A stretch of 64,000 nt of DNA from Rhyacichthys aspro. Lineage: Eukaryota; Chordata; Actinopteri; Gobiiformes; Rhyacichthyidae. The stretch is taken from assembly GCA_036850595.1 (NCBI GenBank), contig CM072160.1:18021906-18085905 (forward strand), in the 5' to 3' direction. The translations under genes and the position numbers were made by a program. The notes under the pieces were generated by a model that was not told where the DNA came from, searched no databases, and saw nothing but the letters and a program-made list of their open reading frames with translations. Positions 1 to 9,870 of the stretch are shown here, one piece after another; positions within the stretch are counted from its first letter, which is position 1; every line of letters begins with the position of its first letter.

Positions 1-96
1 CACTATCTCCAGAGACGACTCCAGCAGCAAGGTGTATCTGCAGATGAATGGACTGAAGACAGAGGACACTGCAGTGTATTACTGTGCCAGTGGAGA
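1..96 (+). CDS. Immunoglobulin heavy-chain V segment, 3' end only
   Basis: Translation from base 2 gives the end of VH framework 3: the TISRD start, the strand reading KVYLQMN, and the AVYYCAS end with the conserved second cysteine. The segment stops exactly at a recombination signal. Leader, FR1 and FR2 lie outside the window. The visible part has no stop or frameshift, so it may be functional. It belongs to the same clan-III-like type as the next segment. Confidence 0.9.
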
Positions 97-135
97 CACT
101 ATGAGACAGAACAACAGAAAGGCTTTACAAAAATG
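97..135 (+). promoter_or_regulatory. 23-bp-spacer recombination signal of the first VH
   Basis: Heptamer CACTATG (97-103; consensus CACAGTG), a spacer of exactly 23 bp (104-126), and nonamer ACAAAAATG (127-135; consensus ACAAAAACC). This is the standard V(D)J signal on the 3' side of a heavy-chain V segment. The heptamer has two mismatches, so it may be weaker than those of the next two segments. Confidence 0.88.
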
Positions 136-345
136 ACTTCCTCTTTTTACTGCATCGTCACGTGTCTCTGTAGAATCTAAGACACATTTTAGTGCACGTA
201 AATAAAATGAGAACTATGAATATGTTCCAGCAAACTAGAAATTCATATTGTCATTATCCTTCATTATCATCCAAAATGTCATAATGCAAAGATAAAAGCA
301 CTTCAAGCCAATAAACATCAAGTATTGTGTTTCTGGGAGGAGTCA

Positions 346-353
346 ATGCAAAG
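346..353 (+). promoter_or_regulatory. Octamer-like element of the second VH promoter
   Basis: ATGCAAAG differs by one base from the immunoglobulin octamer ATGCAAAT. It lies 44 bp before the leader ATG at 397, with an A/T-rich TATA-like stretch near 362-370. This is the position expected for the Oct1/Oct2 site of a VH promoter. Confidence 0.6.
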
Positions 354-396
354 TCCTGTCCTCTATTATAGTGTGTGCAGAGAGGACAGAGACACA

Positions 397-834
397 ATGG
401 ACATAATGGACTACAGGACAGCCCTGCTTCTGCTAACTGCCTACTGGACAGGTGCTGTTCACTGGTCCTGAAGAGATGTTGGTCATTTGTAGCTCTTTAG
501 TATTTCATGTTTATTGTTTCCACAGGGATCTACGGTCAGACTCTGACTGAATCTGGTCCAGCTGTAAAACGACCTGGAGAATCTCACACACTCACCTGTA
601 CAGCTTCTGGGTTCACATTTAGCAGCTATCATATGAACTGGATCAGACAGGCTCCTGGACAAGGGCTGCAGTGGGTCGCTTTCATTAGCAGCGGTGGTGG
701 TGGCACTACCTATTACTCTGAGGCAGTTAAAGGCAGGTTCACCATCTCCAGAGACAACAACAAACAGCAGCTGTATCTGCAGATGAACAACCTCCAAACT
801 GCAGATTCTGCGGTGTATTACTGTGCCCGAGAGC
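397..834 (+). CDS. Immunoglobulin heavy-chain V segment (leader exon plus V exon)
   Basis: Leader exon 397-451 (ATG at 397) encodes a hydrophobic signal peptide and ends ACAG|GTGCTG. The V exon starts at 526 after TTTCCACAG. The splice phase is consistent, one base plus two giving a Gly codon. The V exon shows FR1 beginning QTLTESGP, the first Cys in THTLTC-type context, FR2 WIRQAPGQGLQWV, FR3 with GRFTISRDN, and the YYCAR end with the second Cys. No stop or frameshift is seen. This is a canonical teleost VH of clan-III type and looks functional. It encodes the variable domain of secreted or membrane immunoglobulin after V(D)J joining. It has an octamer-like promoter upstream and an RSS immediately downstream. 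Confidence 0.94.
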
Positions 835-873
835 CACTGTGACTGAGTCAAAGAGAAGAGCTGTACAAAAACT
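835..873 (+). promoter_or_regulatory. 23-bp-spacer recombination signal of the second VH
   Basis: Heptamer CACTGTG (835-841), spacer 842-864 (23 bp), nonamer ACAAAAACT (865-873). There is one mismatch to consensus in each element. It directly abuts the V coding end. Confidence 0.93.
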
Positions 874-1197
874 ATATAACAGGGAGACTTATTCCCCACA
901 TCTAAAGTAAAGTATCTAAAGTATCAGTATTATCTGTCCACCATAAAACACTCCCTAATATCTCCCGCTCCACTGTACCTTCATTAAAAAAAGCTGGCCT
1001 TCATGAATAGAACAGAATGAACACAATGTCCACAAATTTTGGTAGAAATGACAGTAAACAATCACACCTCAAATCTAACTCAACAGAATTTTTCAACTGT
1101 ACACATTTTAAAAAAAGAGGTATTACATGTCTCTGATAATGACAAATGACTATCTTTAAATATATTATCTCGATAGAATGACTGATACGACACTGTG

Positions 1198-1220
1198 ATG
1201 CAAATGAGTGTGTGTTATAA
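1198..1220 (+). promoter_or_regulatory. Octamer and TATA box of the third VH promoter
   Basis: A perfect immunoglobulin octamer ATGCAAAT (1198-1205) is followed by TATAA near 1216-1220. The leader ATG is at 1271. This is the standard compact VH promoter layout. Confidence 0.85.
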
Positions 1221-1270
1221 AGAGGTGCAGTGTGAGTGAGACACAGAGGAGTCCACGTCCCACATCAGTC

Positions 1271-1710
1271 ATGTTCTCTGTGGCTGAGCTACTGCTGCTG
1301 GCAGCTGCTTCCTGTGAGAACTTTTCACTTGGACAAACACAGCACTAACATGTGTTTGAATAAAGAACAAAGGAATAATCTTGGTTTGTGTTTCCACAGG
1401 TACAGTGTACAGTATAGACCTGGTCCAGCCAGACTCAGTGGTGGTCCAGCCGGGTCAGTCTCTGACCATCATCTGTCGAGTCTCTGGTTACTCTCTGACT
1501 GATGACAGCTATGCAACAGGTTGGATCAGACAGAGAGAAGGAAAACTGGAGTGGATTTTCCATCAGTGGGGGACAAGTGGTATTCGTCAGAACGATGCCC
1601 TGAAGAACAAGTTCACTCTGAACAGAGACACATCTGCTGGAACTGTGACTATTAGAGGACAGACGGTGCAGCCTGAGGACTCAGCGGTGTATTACTGTGT
1701 TCGCTATAAA
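1271..1710 (+). CDS. Immunoglobulin heavy-chain V segment (leader exon plus V exon), distinct family
   Basis: Leader exon 1271-1313 (ATG at 1271) encodes a Leu/Ala-rich signal peptide with donor CCT|GTGAG. The V exon begins at 1400 after TTTCCACAG, and the codon split across the intron reads Cys. FR1 has the PGQSLTIIC motif, FR2 WIRQREGKLEWI, FR3 KFTLNRDTSAGTVTI, and the end is EDSAVYYCVR. Both framework cysteines and the FR2 Trp are present, with no stop. FR2 is one residue shorter than the usual form, which has Gly-Leu-Glu-Trp after GK. It is clearly a different VH family from the upstream segment and probably functional. Confidence 0.92.
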
Positions 1711-1749
1711 CACAGTGACACAAAACACCAGGGGAGTTGTATAAATACT
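1711..1749 (+). promoter_or_regulatory. 23-bp-spacer recombination signal of the third VH
   Basis: Perfect heptamer CACAGTG (1711-1717), spacer 1718-1740 (23 bp), and A-rich nonamer ATAAATACT (1741-1749), a six-of-nine match to consensus. Confidence 0.88.
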
Positions 1750-2122
1750 CAATCCCCAAAACAATGTTGTAAAGCACATTCAGCTAATTTATTTGAAAAG
1801 GAAGCCATAAAACATATACACTTTGAATTAGCCATTTAATGTAATTTGGTTCAAACTCAACAAAAGTAAAAAATTTTTATTATCTGTTGCCTGTGTGAGA
1901 TCAGACTAGTTTTTATGAAAATGCTTTGGTCCCGATCTATTTTTTATACTCAGCCAAAACAGAAGTAGAATCATCAATCAAATCTCTCAGAAATAAGTAA
2001 ATGGAGAAAAGAAATAGGTGTAAATGAAAGTAGCTAACTATGTTATTAAATTGTGACTTTTTCTTAAGTAGTAGAAGAGTTGTAATTAGAAAATCTTATC
2101 ATAAAATCGAATCATTTCTTTA

Positions 2123-2168
2123 NNNNNNNNNNNNNNNNNNNNNNNNNNNNNNNNNNNNNNNNNNNNNN
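2123..2168. other. Assembly gap (46 N)
   Basis: A run of 46 undetermined bases. The VH cluster lies on one side and unrelated low-complexity sequence on the other, so physical continuity across it is not shown by the sequence. Confidence 1.
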
Positions 2169-3340
2169 GCCAGTGGGGCATGGACCCCGGGGTCAAACAT
2201 AGGCTTTTTTCCTTTCTCCTGTTCTTTCCCACTTCCCCCGCCCCGGCCACTTGAAGCTATACTTCCTCACCTTCTGCCAATTCTTTCTTTCTTTAGAAAA
2301 AGGATCCCGTTTATGTTTGGCCTTCTGTGAGAAATAAAAAGATAAGGGGGTAGGGGGCAGTAGTGTTTGTTCTGGTTGCTTTTTTTTTTTGCAGGGATGG
2401 TGTTGATTGGAGTTGTTATTGACCGTTGCTGGGTTGTGGTTGGACATGCAAGGGGGAAGAATTTGTGTTTTTTTAAGATTTAGACATCAAAAAAAAAAAA
2501 AATAAAAAAAAAAAAAAAAAATTGTCAAAATTTACGTGTTTATGATCGTTCTTGGGTTCCGCTCTTCCTTTATTGCGGGGCTTCCTGCCCGCCCTGGCCT
2601 TGCCCTGGGGGGGTTTCTCAGACACACAGAACCACATAGTAAGCAAGGCCACCCCCCCCCCCCCCACCACCCCCACTGGCCTGGGGGGCTGCAAGAGGGC
2701 GCCCGCCCGGTGGGGGGGGGGGAGGGGTTCCTTTGGCTGGTCGTTCCCACCCAGGACACCAGGTTAGGGATATAAATCCAGATTAACCTCCCCTTAGGGC
2801 AAAGAGAAGGGGGAGGTTAAAGAAATGGGTTTAAGTTCGACTGATAAAAAAAAATGAGGTGAGAAAAAAAAAAGACTTTTATTTTTGTTTGTTGTGGAAG
2901 GCATGTGATAGGGGCAGAAAGGAAAACACCCTAGAGAAGATGGGGAGAGAAAAAAGCCTGGAAAAAAAAAGAAAGAAAGAAAAAAGAATATCCACACCTA
3001 AAAAAGATAACTAGGACGAGATGCCGAAAAAAAAAGAGGGGGGGGTGAAAAGGGGTTTGAAAAGAGAAATGGGTATAGAGGGTTTTTGGTGCTTTTAGGG
3101 GAGTTGGGGGGTGGAGGTAGATTGGGAGTTTTTCCTTTTTTATTTTTTATTTAAACACAAATAAAAGGGTACTTTGTTTGGTGAAAAAAAAAAAAAAAAA
3201 AAAAAATTCTTTTTTTTTTTTGGTGGTGGGGGGGGGTTTCACACCCGACGCAGGAGGACAGTGAAAAAAAAGTGCCATGAAAAGAAAAAAAAAAAAAAAA
3301 AAAAAAAAATAAAAAAAAAAGACTTGCTATTTGATACTGC
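2169..3340. other. Homopolymer-rich, low-quality-looking stretch with no gene
   Basis: Long runs of A, T, C and G follow one another: A/T runs near 2490-2520, C runs near 2651-2663, G runs near 2710-2720, A then T runs at 3184-3222, and A runs at 3284-3320. No exon, repeat family or coding frame is recognisable. The pattern resembles an unpolished read end next to a gap more than natural fish DNA. Confidence 0.6.
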
Positions 3341-3638
3341 AACAGTTTTTATACTGCAACTTAGCAGTAATTTTAGTCATAACTGTGGTTTCAAAACCTG
3401 GATACTCGGGATCCGTTAAAACACATACACTAAAACAACTTTGTGTTCTATTTATACTTTGTTCTAAATAAGAGTATGGTTAGAAGAGGCAGACAGAAGC
3501 CAACCTCTATGACCATGACAATGAAGATCATTTGATATAACATTGATGCACAGAGCACAGAACAAGCAGCGATACATCATGTTTTTATTCACACACCACG
3601 AAACATCCATTTTTATGCATCATAATCTGTTTGACCAG

Positions 3639-3939
3639 ATCGTGCCCGGAGCAGCATGGTGTCGACAGAGAGTGCATCGTCCACCTACGAGGAGCTGGCC
3701 AGAGCCTACGAACACGCCAAGATGGAGGAGCAGCTCCGCCACGCCAAGTTCACCATCACCGAGTGCTTCATCTCCGACACCTCATCCGAACAGATGACCG
3801 CAGGGACCAACGACTCGACAGACAGCACGACCTCCAGCACGCCGTCCTGAGTCGGGCATCTGCCGCTCACCGCCTCCCCACCCAAACCTCAGGACGTCGC
3901 CGGGTCATGAAGATTGCCGTCCCAAGGCGCACAGACCTG
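3639..3939 (+). CDS. dscam: dscam penultimate coding exon (cytoplasmic tail), frame broken by indels
   Basis: DSCAM is a homophilic Ig/fibronectin cell-adhesion receptor of neurons; this exon encodes part of its cytoplasmic tail. After acceptor TTTGACCAG the frame reads the conserved tail motif TYEELARAYEHAK, then FTITECFISDTSSEQ, up to an apparent stop at 3848-3850. Conserved tail words continue in other frames: ESGICR, then TASPPKPQDV, then KIAVP, then KAHRPG. This implies about one inserted and three missing single bases. The donor is at 3940 (G|GTGAGC). Only in the last of these frames does the splice phase join properly to the exon at 8559. The indels are either sequence errors or gene decay. 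The paralogue dscaml1 was considered, but the tail words fit dscam, as does the neighbour pcp4. Confidence 0.88.
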
Positions 3940-5106
3940 GTGAGCATTATTCACTGGAGGGGGGAGAACGAGAAGGGTTTGACACGCACTCACATTTTGG
4001 GTTTGAATTTGTTTTACATATACACTTAAAGTTATATCATACCTATTTACAAATTTTGAAATATTATTTAAAGATAAGTAATATTTTTCCCCCAAAAAGT
4101 AAAATAGACTATAAAAACGTACAGAAGTAAAAAGTTACTAGTTATTTCCCACCTCAGCATAGGTTGGGCAAATACAACACTAAAGGGGACAACATGGGAC
4201 CCTTAACTCTCAACCAATATTTAACATATTTAACTTCAGATGTAAATGTGAGTCAATGTGATGTTCTCGCAAGCGTTCTAATGATATTATAGATCATACT
4301 TTTTTAATATCTTTCGAAGCTGCTACACTTTGGGAATAAAACAGGGGTTATTCTAGTTATTATTTTCAGTCTCCATATTATGAGGTTAAAAGTTGCACAA
4401 TGTTACTTTAGAGAATTTTCGGTCTCCTTTCCTGACATTTTAACTTAGTATTTACCCTTACTTATGGCCTTTAAGTGTAAAACTGATATGTTGTTTTTTA
4501 TGTTGTTTTTTTTCTTCTAGAACAGTCTGGTCAGGTCAGCTTATTCTCTGACACCAAGGTCGTAGCCTCGAGTGCCAACAATAAAACTATTATACTTTCC
4601 CTGCACAATGCACTCTACCTTTAACTTTCACTGATAACTCAACTCCAAGCCTTACCTCAACTGGGTAAACATTTTTCTTTGTGCTAGGAACATGATGATA
4701 GATAGCCTTAACCTAACCAGAACAGTAGAAAATCCTCCAACAAAGATCACAGGTCATTTCTGTATTCTTGTCCTTTATTAGCTTTCTGAGAGGATTCACA
4801 GGAGTGGGTGGAAAAGATTGATGTATTTGGCTGCTGAAGTTTCTAGATTATATAAGCCCAGCGCTGTATATCAAAGGTTTATTTTAGAGCAGGTTCCGTT
4901 GGTGTGGTCCCTACTTTCATCTCAGGAGGGAGTTTTACCTTACATGACCCAGCAGCTCTGACGATCCATTACAGAGCCAGAGCTGCGGGCCACACACAGA
5001 CGTCCGTCCAGACTCACGGCCCATCCATCATCCCATCTGCTGTCATGTTACAGGGCACCGGGGCTGACGGGGCTTGTTAGAGGTGTCCTGTCCTCATGTA
5101 GTGCCG

Positions 5107-5148
5107 TGCGTGTGTGCGTGTGTGTGTGTGTGAGTGTGTGTGTGTGTT
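5107..5148. repeat. (TG)n microsatellite
   Basis: Alternating T and G with a few C and A interruptions, about 42 bp, inside the dscam intron. Confidence 0.9.
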
Positions 5149-5699
5149 TGACCAGACCGATGTCGCAGCCACTAGATCTGCTTCTTAAGTTTCTGTCCTC
5201 ATTATGTGCAGCACAGACAGCACGCTCACAGCTCGTGTTCAGCGGGGAACGAGGGCAACTAGAGGCTATCCGTTCATCTTATCTCAAGCTATTGTCACTC
5301 AGTACAAAACGGCACTTACCACCACAGAGGCTGCCTTCAGTGTAACAGCAGCCTTTTAGCCTTTGGGCCCTGTGTGGTGAAAGTGAGAGCTGTACACTGG
5401 TGTCGGTTACATTTAAAAGAACTGTTTTGGCAAAGAATACAGGACAATTTGGACAAATAATGAGGCACTGAGGTTTATATTATACATTATTGGTAAAAGA
5501 TGTAGTATTATTAGTACAATGTCCTTGTTAAACTTACGTGAATACATTGCCAATATTTTTTCATGCTTGTTTTTTTTTTTATGTACGTATCCAGTGCTGG
5601 AAATTACGCTTTCTGTTTTAACGGTAGCCATTGTTGACAAACACTGTCGACCCTTTTCAAGATCCTTCCAGTATGTGCTGAACATACTAATCTGTTAAA

Positions 5700-6200
5700 A
5701 AATCCATTACCTGATTTTTTTTATTGTTGCATTTATTTTAACAGTTTAATTACCTAAAGCTTATGGTATCAGTGAAAAAATGAGACCTTAAGACATGATC
5801 TTTTTATTAATGATTTTAATAGATGAGAATGAAACGCCCCCAGTGGGATTTTGGCCAATCACAGCTCACTTAAGGTAAAAAGGAGTGCTACCATTGGTTG
5901 ACACTGATGTCAACAAAGAAGGATCAAGGAAATAAACAAAGGAAATGGGTTATTCTGTTGCAAAATACCTCTTATTTTACAGCGAAACAGCTCAGAAAAG
6001 ATAAAAAATAAACATGGATAAATGTTGGCAATGCTTGATGCAATGTTTAACAAGGTGGAGATAATTACAGCATCACTACAGTCTACAATAGTAAACTTCA
6101 AAGCTTTCAGGTTTGAAAAAAATTGGAATAAAGGAAAGGTTGGAGCTGAAACAGGGACGGCAAAAACTAATCTGGGTAGTGGAACTTTAAGGTCTCGTTT
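5700..6200. repeat. Dispersed repeat, copy A
   Basis: It shares long blocks with 44685-45050 and a shorter one with 29540-29665. Shared words include TTGGCCAATCACAGCTC, GGTAAAAAGGAG, ATTGGTTGACACTGATGT, and a 3' block GACGGCAAAAAC. I see no coding capacity. The ends are not sharply defined, and the family is unknown to me. Confidence 0.7.
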
Positions 6201-8558
6201 TTTCATAAATGATTCCTATTACAATATGCTGTTAAAGATGATTCAACAGTTTTTCTCAGTTACAAGAAAAAAACTATCTGGTAAGTTCTCTTTGATCGTT
6301 AGCCTTTAGTTTTAAGCTTAATTAATCTGAAGTGTCTCCTTGGTATTTACTGAACATGGACAGGATTTATTGTACACCCTTTGTATAACTTTTTTCAAAA
6401 TCCTTCCAGATTTACACACATAAAAAGAGCTGTATTTGTCACAGTTTTTTATCCAGTGCAGTTAGAAGTGACTGACGGCTGGTGACCATGTACGTGCACC
6501 TCTGAGTGATTGGTGACCGGACCAGGGCTGACCTCAGCGGACACTGCGTCATCACTTTTAGAGTCTGTCTCATCATTTTACACACTCACCTCTGAGCTCC
6601 TGCTGCTGTTAATGTCATGCATCTATTTGACCTATGTCCATCACGACGTCATCCAAGCATTTTAGTTCAAGAGGTTAGTGTGAGGTAGTCGTCATGTGAC
6701 ACAAACTATCCTGTGTGTCTGATGAGTTTATATATATACTTAAATAAGGCAGCCAGAGTCAGACACTTCCACAGACGAATGCCTTGGCAGACAGTTGCAG
6801 TGTTTTGGTTACAACTGTCTCATTACACTATGATCTGCAATTTACAGCCTAATGAATGTGCAAACTCCATTTCTAATGAGCTCCCACGGCAACACTTAAA
6901 TCTATATTTAATTCAATTAACAGTCCCAGCCATTCATCATCTTCACTGGAGCTAATAGGGCTTATTATAAAACACAGTCAATTATTCATTTTCTCCATGA
7001 ACCAAGAAAACCATCCCGAGGTTTGAATGTGGTCAGAATCTGCAGAGACAGTGGCTCAGGAGGAAAAGTAGTCGTCCAATAACCTGGAGGTTCTGTTGTA
7101 AATTCATAGACACCTGTAAATGCACCATGAAAGGTAGATCTTGAAGAATAGAAAGTGATTGGCAGCTGATCCGATGTAAATCTCAAGTTCAGTCGCCCAC
7201 AAAACCCTGTAACCCAACACTGTCAGCACTGGAACAATTTGCTCTGCTAAATATATAATGCACACTGTAAATGAGATCCACTTACAGCAGTAAAGACCAT
7301 AAAGTCAGTGGCCACATGCTTCGACCCTGTTACCTCACTCCAGATTTATTTTTATCTATCTGTCTAATAAAAAGAGATCATAGGCACCTTGAAAAACTAA
7401 TAGAGAGGCCTATAGGTATTAGACTCTGGTAGAAGTAGTGGAGAAACAACAGGATGGATGCTTTACTAAATAACATAGGCCATCCACTGCATTGAGCATT
7501 TTGTGTACAGAGTGAATCCAGTGAACATAACTTTAACAGATACATCAACTCACAACCAACTTCCTTTCTCTTCTTTCTGTGTTAGACTTTTTATTAACTT
7601 AATCCACATTCCTTTGTTGCAAATCAAATAGATTTTACTTAGATGTAATTGTATTCATATAAAATTGAGTTGTATTGAGTTAAACTAATATTTTTAGTGT
7701 CAGTTGTCATGGGAATTTATGAGGTGAGCGATGTAACAGTGTGAATTTGACTGCATTATTCTACATTCTGCAAGAAATAATACAATATTCTACTGTACAC
7801 TGACGGTGACAGGATATATGTGAGGATGAGCAAAAAAAGGAAAAAAAGTCTGCAGCATGTACAAAAGCAGTCAAGGATGAATTTTACTGTGGCTCTTGTA
7901 GCGTATTTGCAACATGGGTTTTGGGTTACATGTTATAGACAATACTTTTGAACAAGTTGTAATGCCAACTGACTTTTGTCTGTAGTTATCATACATGTAG
8001 ATACATGTCAGTGTTATTTAAATCGTTTCAGCTGTCGATTCACATACAATCAACTACAACTCTGGCTATCAACCTTTCTAAATTGAGTTGTGTCAACATA
8101 TAAGTTACTGTAGTGCATGATAGATTGAGTGTAAATTGTGGGAACAGAATGCTGTAGACAAAACTGTAGTTAAAAGTCTTGTGAAAGGTGAAAAATAAGA
8201 TAGGGACATCATATAAGTATGTTTACAGCTTGGTACAAGCCATGGCTTTGCTGTTTTTTAGTGCAGTCCTCTTCTTAGAGTCTAGTAAAAATGAGAACTG
8301 TGCATCACTGTGCATGTGATGACTTGTAATGACAAGTCCCTGATCCTTTATCTTTGTGTCACTCGTATTTTACAAAAGTAGCTCTCAATTGTGTTACTCT
8401 TGTAGCATTTTGCAGTGTTTCAAACATCAGGGGAACATTTCCTCTGGCTTTCTTTCTGTAATTTTCCTCCAAGTACATTACACACAATCTAATCGGCCAC
8501 TGTTTCACACTGTATGATCAAAGCTAATGTAATGTTTATTGTTGTTGCTTCTCAGCAG

Positions 8559-9061
8559 GCGAGCTGGTCCACCTGCCGCCTTACCTTACATGGACTTCCT
8601 GTTGAACCGAGGCGTGCCATTGGCTGCTCGAGGAGGAGCGGTCAGCAGCAGCAGTGGCAGCAGCATCGGCGGTGGAGGAGGAGCGGAGCCAGCGGAGGTG
8701 GTGGTGCCTAGGAGAAACCAGAGGGGCGTCGGCAGGAGGAGGAGGAGCCATGGGGCAGGCCTGCCTGGAGCCACAGAGGAGCCGCACCCTGAAGAGGCCC
8801 CCTCCCATGGAGCCCACCATGGAGGTGCCCTCGCCCCGAGAGGTGCAGCAGTGGCAGCCGGGAAGTGCCTCCACTCTGCCCCACAGGGATGCCCGGGAGC
8901 GAGGGAGGCGCGGGAGAGGTCCGGCCAGGGGGGCCTCCTCGGGAGACCTGGCCCAAGCACAGGCTGCCAAACTCAGCACCTCCCAGGAGTCTCTGCTGGA
9001 CTCCAGAGGACACCTGAAACAGAGCAACAACCCCTACGCCAAGTCCTACACTCTGGTATAA
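8559..9061 (+). CDS. dscam: dscam last coding exon with PDZ-binding C terminus, frame broken
   Basis: It starts after TTCTCAGCAG. Joined in phase with the previous exon, it opens with GELVHLPPYL, continues one base out of frame as MDFLLNRG, and then in the first frame again as GQACLEPQRSRTLKRP. It ends in QESLLDSRGHLK and NNPYAKSYTLV, followed by TAA at 9059-9061. The C-terminal TLV is a class I PDZ ligand and these are hallmark dscam tail words. The frame changes imply one base missing before MDFLL and a compensating change before GQACL. The part between is rich in Ser, Gly and Arg and its true frame is uncertain. An alternative splice acceptor three bases earlier is possible. Confidence 0.9.
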
Positions 9062-9870
9062 CACTGGCACCAGACCGAACTGGACCACACCAGTGAGGAC
9101 CAGGACCAGGACTGGGACTGGGACATGGCCCCTCTCCACAACACACAAACTCTTGTACATAGAGCCCTTCTGACATGCGTCTCCAGTGGATGCTTTTCTT
9201 TGAGTCTTTCTTTCTCTCTTTTCTTCCTTTCCTCTCGCTCTTCTCTGTTGCTTTTGCACTCTTCATTCTCTCACGTGGCTCCTGACGAATTCTGATGGAC
9301 TTTCACAGTTTTTATTTTCTACTTGAGTATTCTTTTATTCAAAAGTGACGACATATGAGGATTGCCAAAATGATTTATTTAAAATTTCAGAAAGAGAAAA
9401 AAAGCTATTGAATTTATATCAAGGACAATTATAGTCATTATTATTACTATTATTATTATATAAAAACAGAAAATATTCTAAAAACAGAAGGAGAGAGAGA
9501 GAGGGGGTATGTGGGGAAGTCTGCAGTTGCTTTCTTAATTTATTTTGGTTTTGTTGTGGCAGTGTGATGAAATCTGTGACTGGGTAACTGAGGGTTTGTA
9601 CCACTGACGCAGAGCCGACAGAGGACGAGGAGCGAACCTGGACTCGAGCGCCAATGCTGACCAATCGTAATGTTTTTTCAACCTTCCTGACGACTGCATG
9701 GCGACTGATAAATGACAATTAATAGGAATGGCTGGAAAATAAAAAAAAAAAAAGAGAATTTTTTTGTCACACTATGAAATTATACAATGTGAATATATAT
9801 AAAGAGATCACTTTTATTTGAATGGATATTACGGGAAAATGATTTGATTAATAAAGTCCTTAGTCATGTT
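9062..9870 (+). other. dscam: dscam 3' untranslated region (estimated) with poly(A) signals
   Basis: Non-coding sequence follows the stop codon. AATAAA hexamers occur at 9738-9743 (within an A run) and at 9850-9855. The true cleavage site cannot be read from the sequence, and a longer UTR is possible. Confidence 0.55.

Larger units (their letters stand above)
3940..8558 (+). other. dscam: Last dscam intron
   Basis: It runs from the GT at 3940 to the AG before 8559. I see no further coding exon in it. It contains a TG microsatellite (about 5107-5148) and one copy of a dispersed repeat (about 5700-6200). It also holds a stretch near 6770-6960 rich in homeodomain-like TAAT motifs. The remainder is plain A+T-rich sequence. 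Confidence 0.75.

Noticed and set aside
483..899. 138-codon open frame opposite the second VH
   Set aside because: It lies antisense to a well-supported V exon, crosses its signals, and has no family features. It is a shadow frame.
4520..4570. Possible extra dscam exon after TTTTCTTCTAG
   Set aside because: No conserved tail words follow in any frame, and the flanking exons already join in phase without it.
8581..9259. Long antisense open frames over the last dscam exon
   Set aside because: They are Pro/Ser/Arg-rich and caused by G+C-rich codons of the sense exon; the sense strand carries the conserved protein words.
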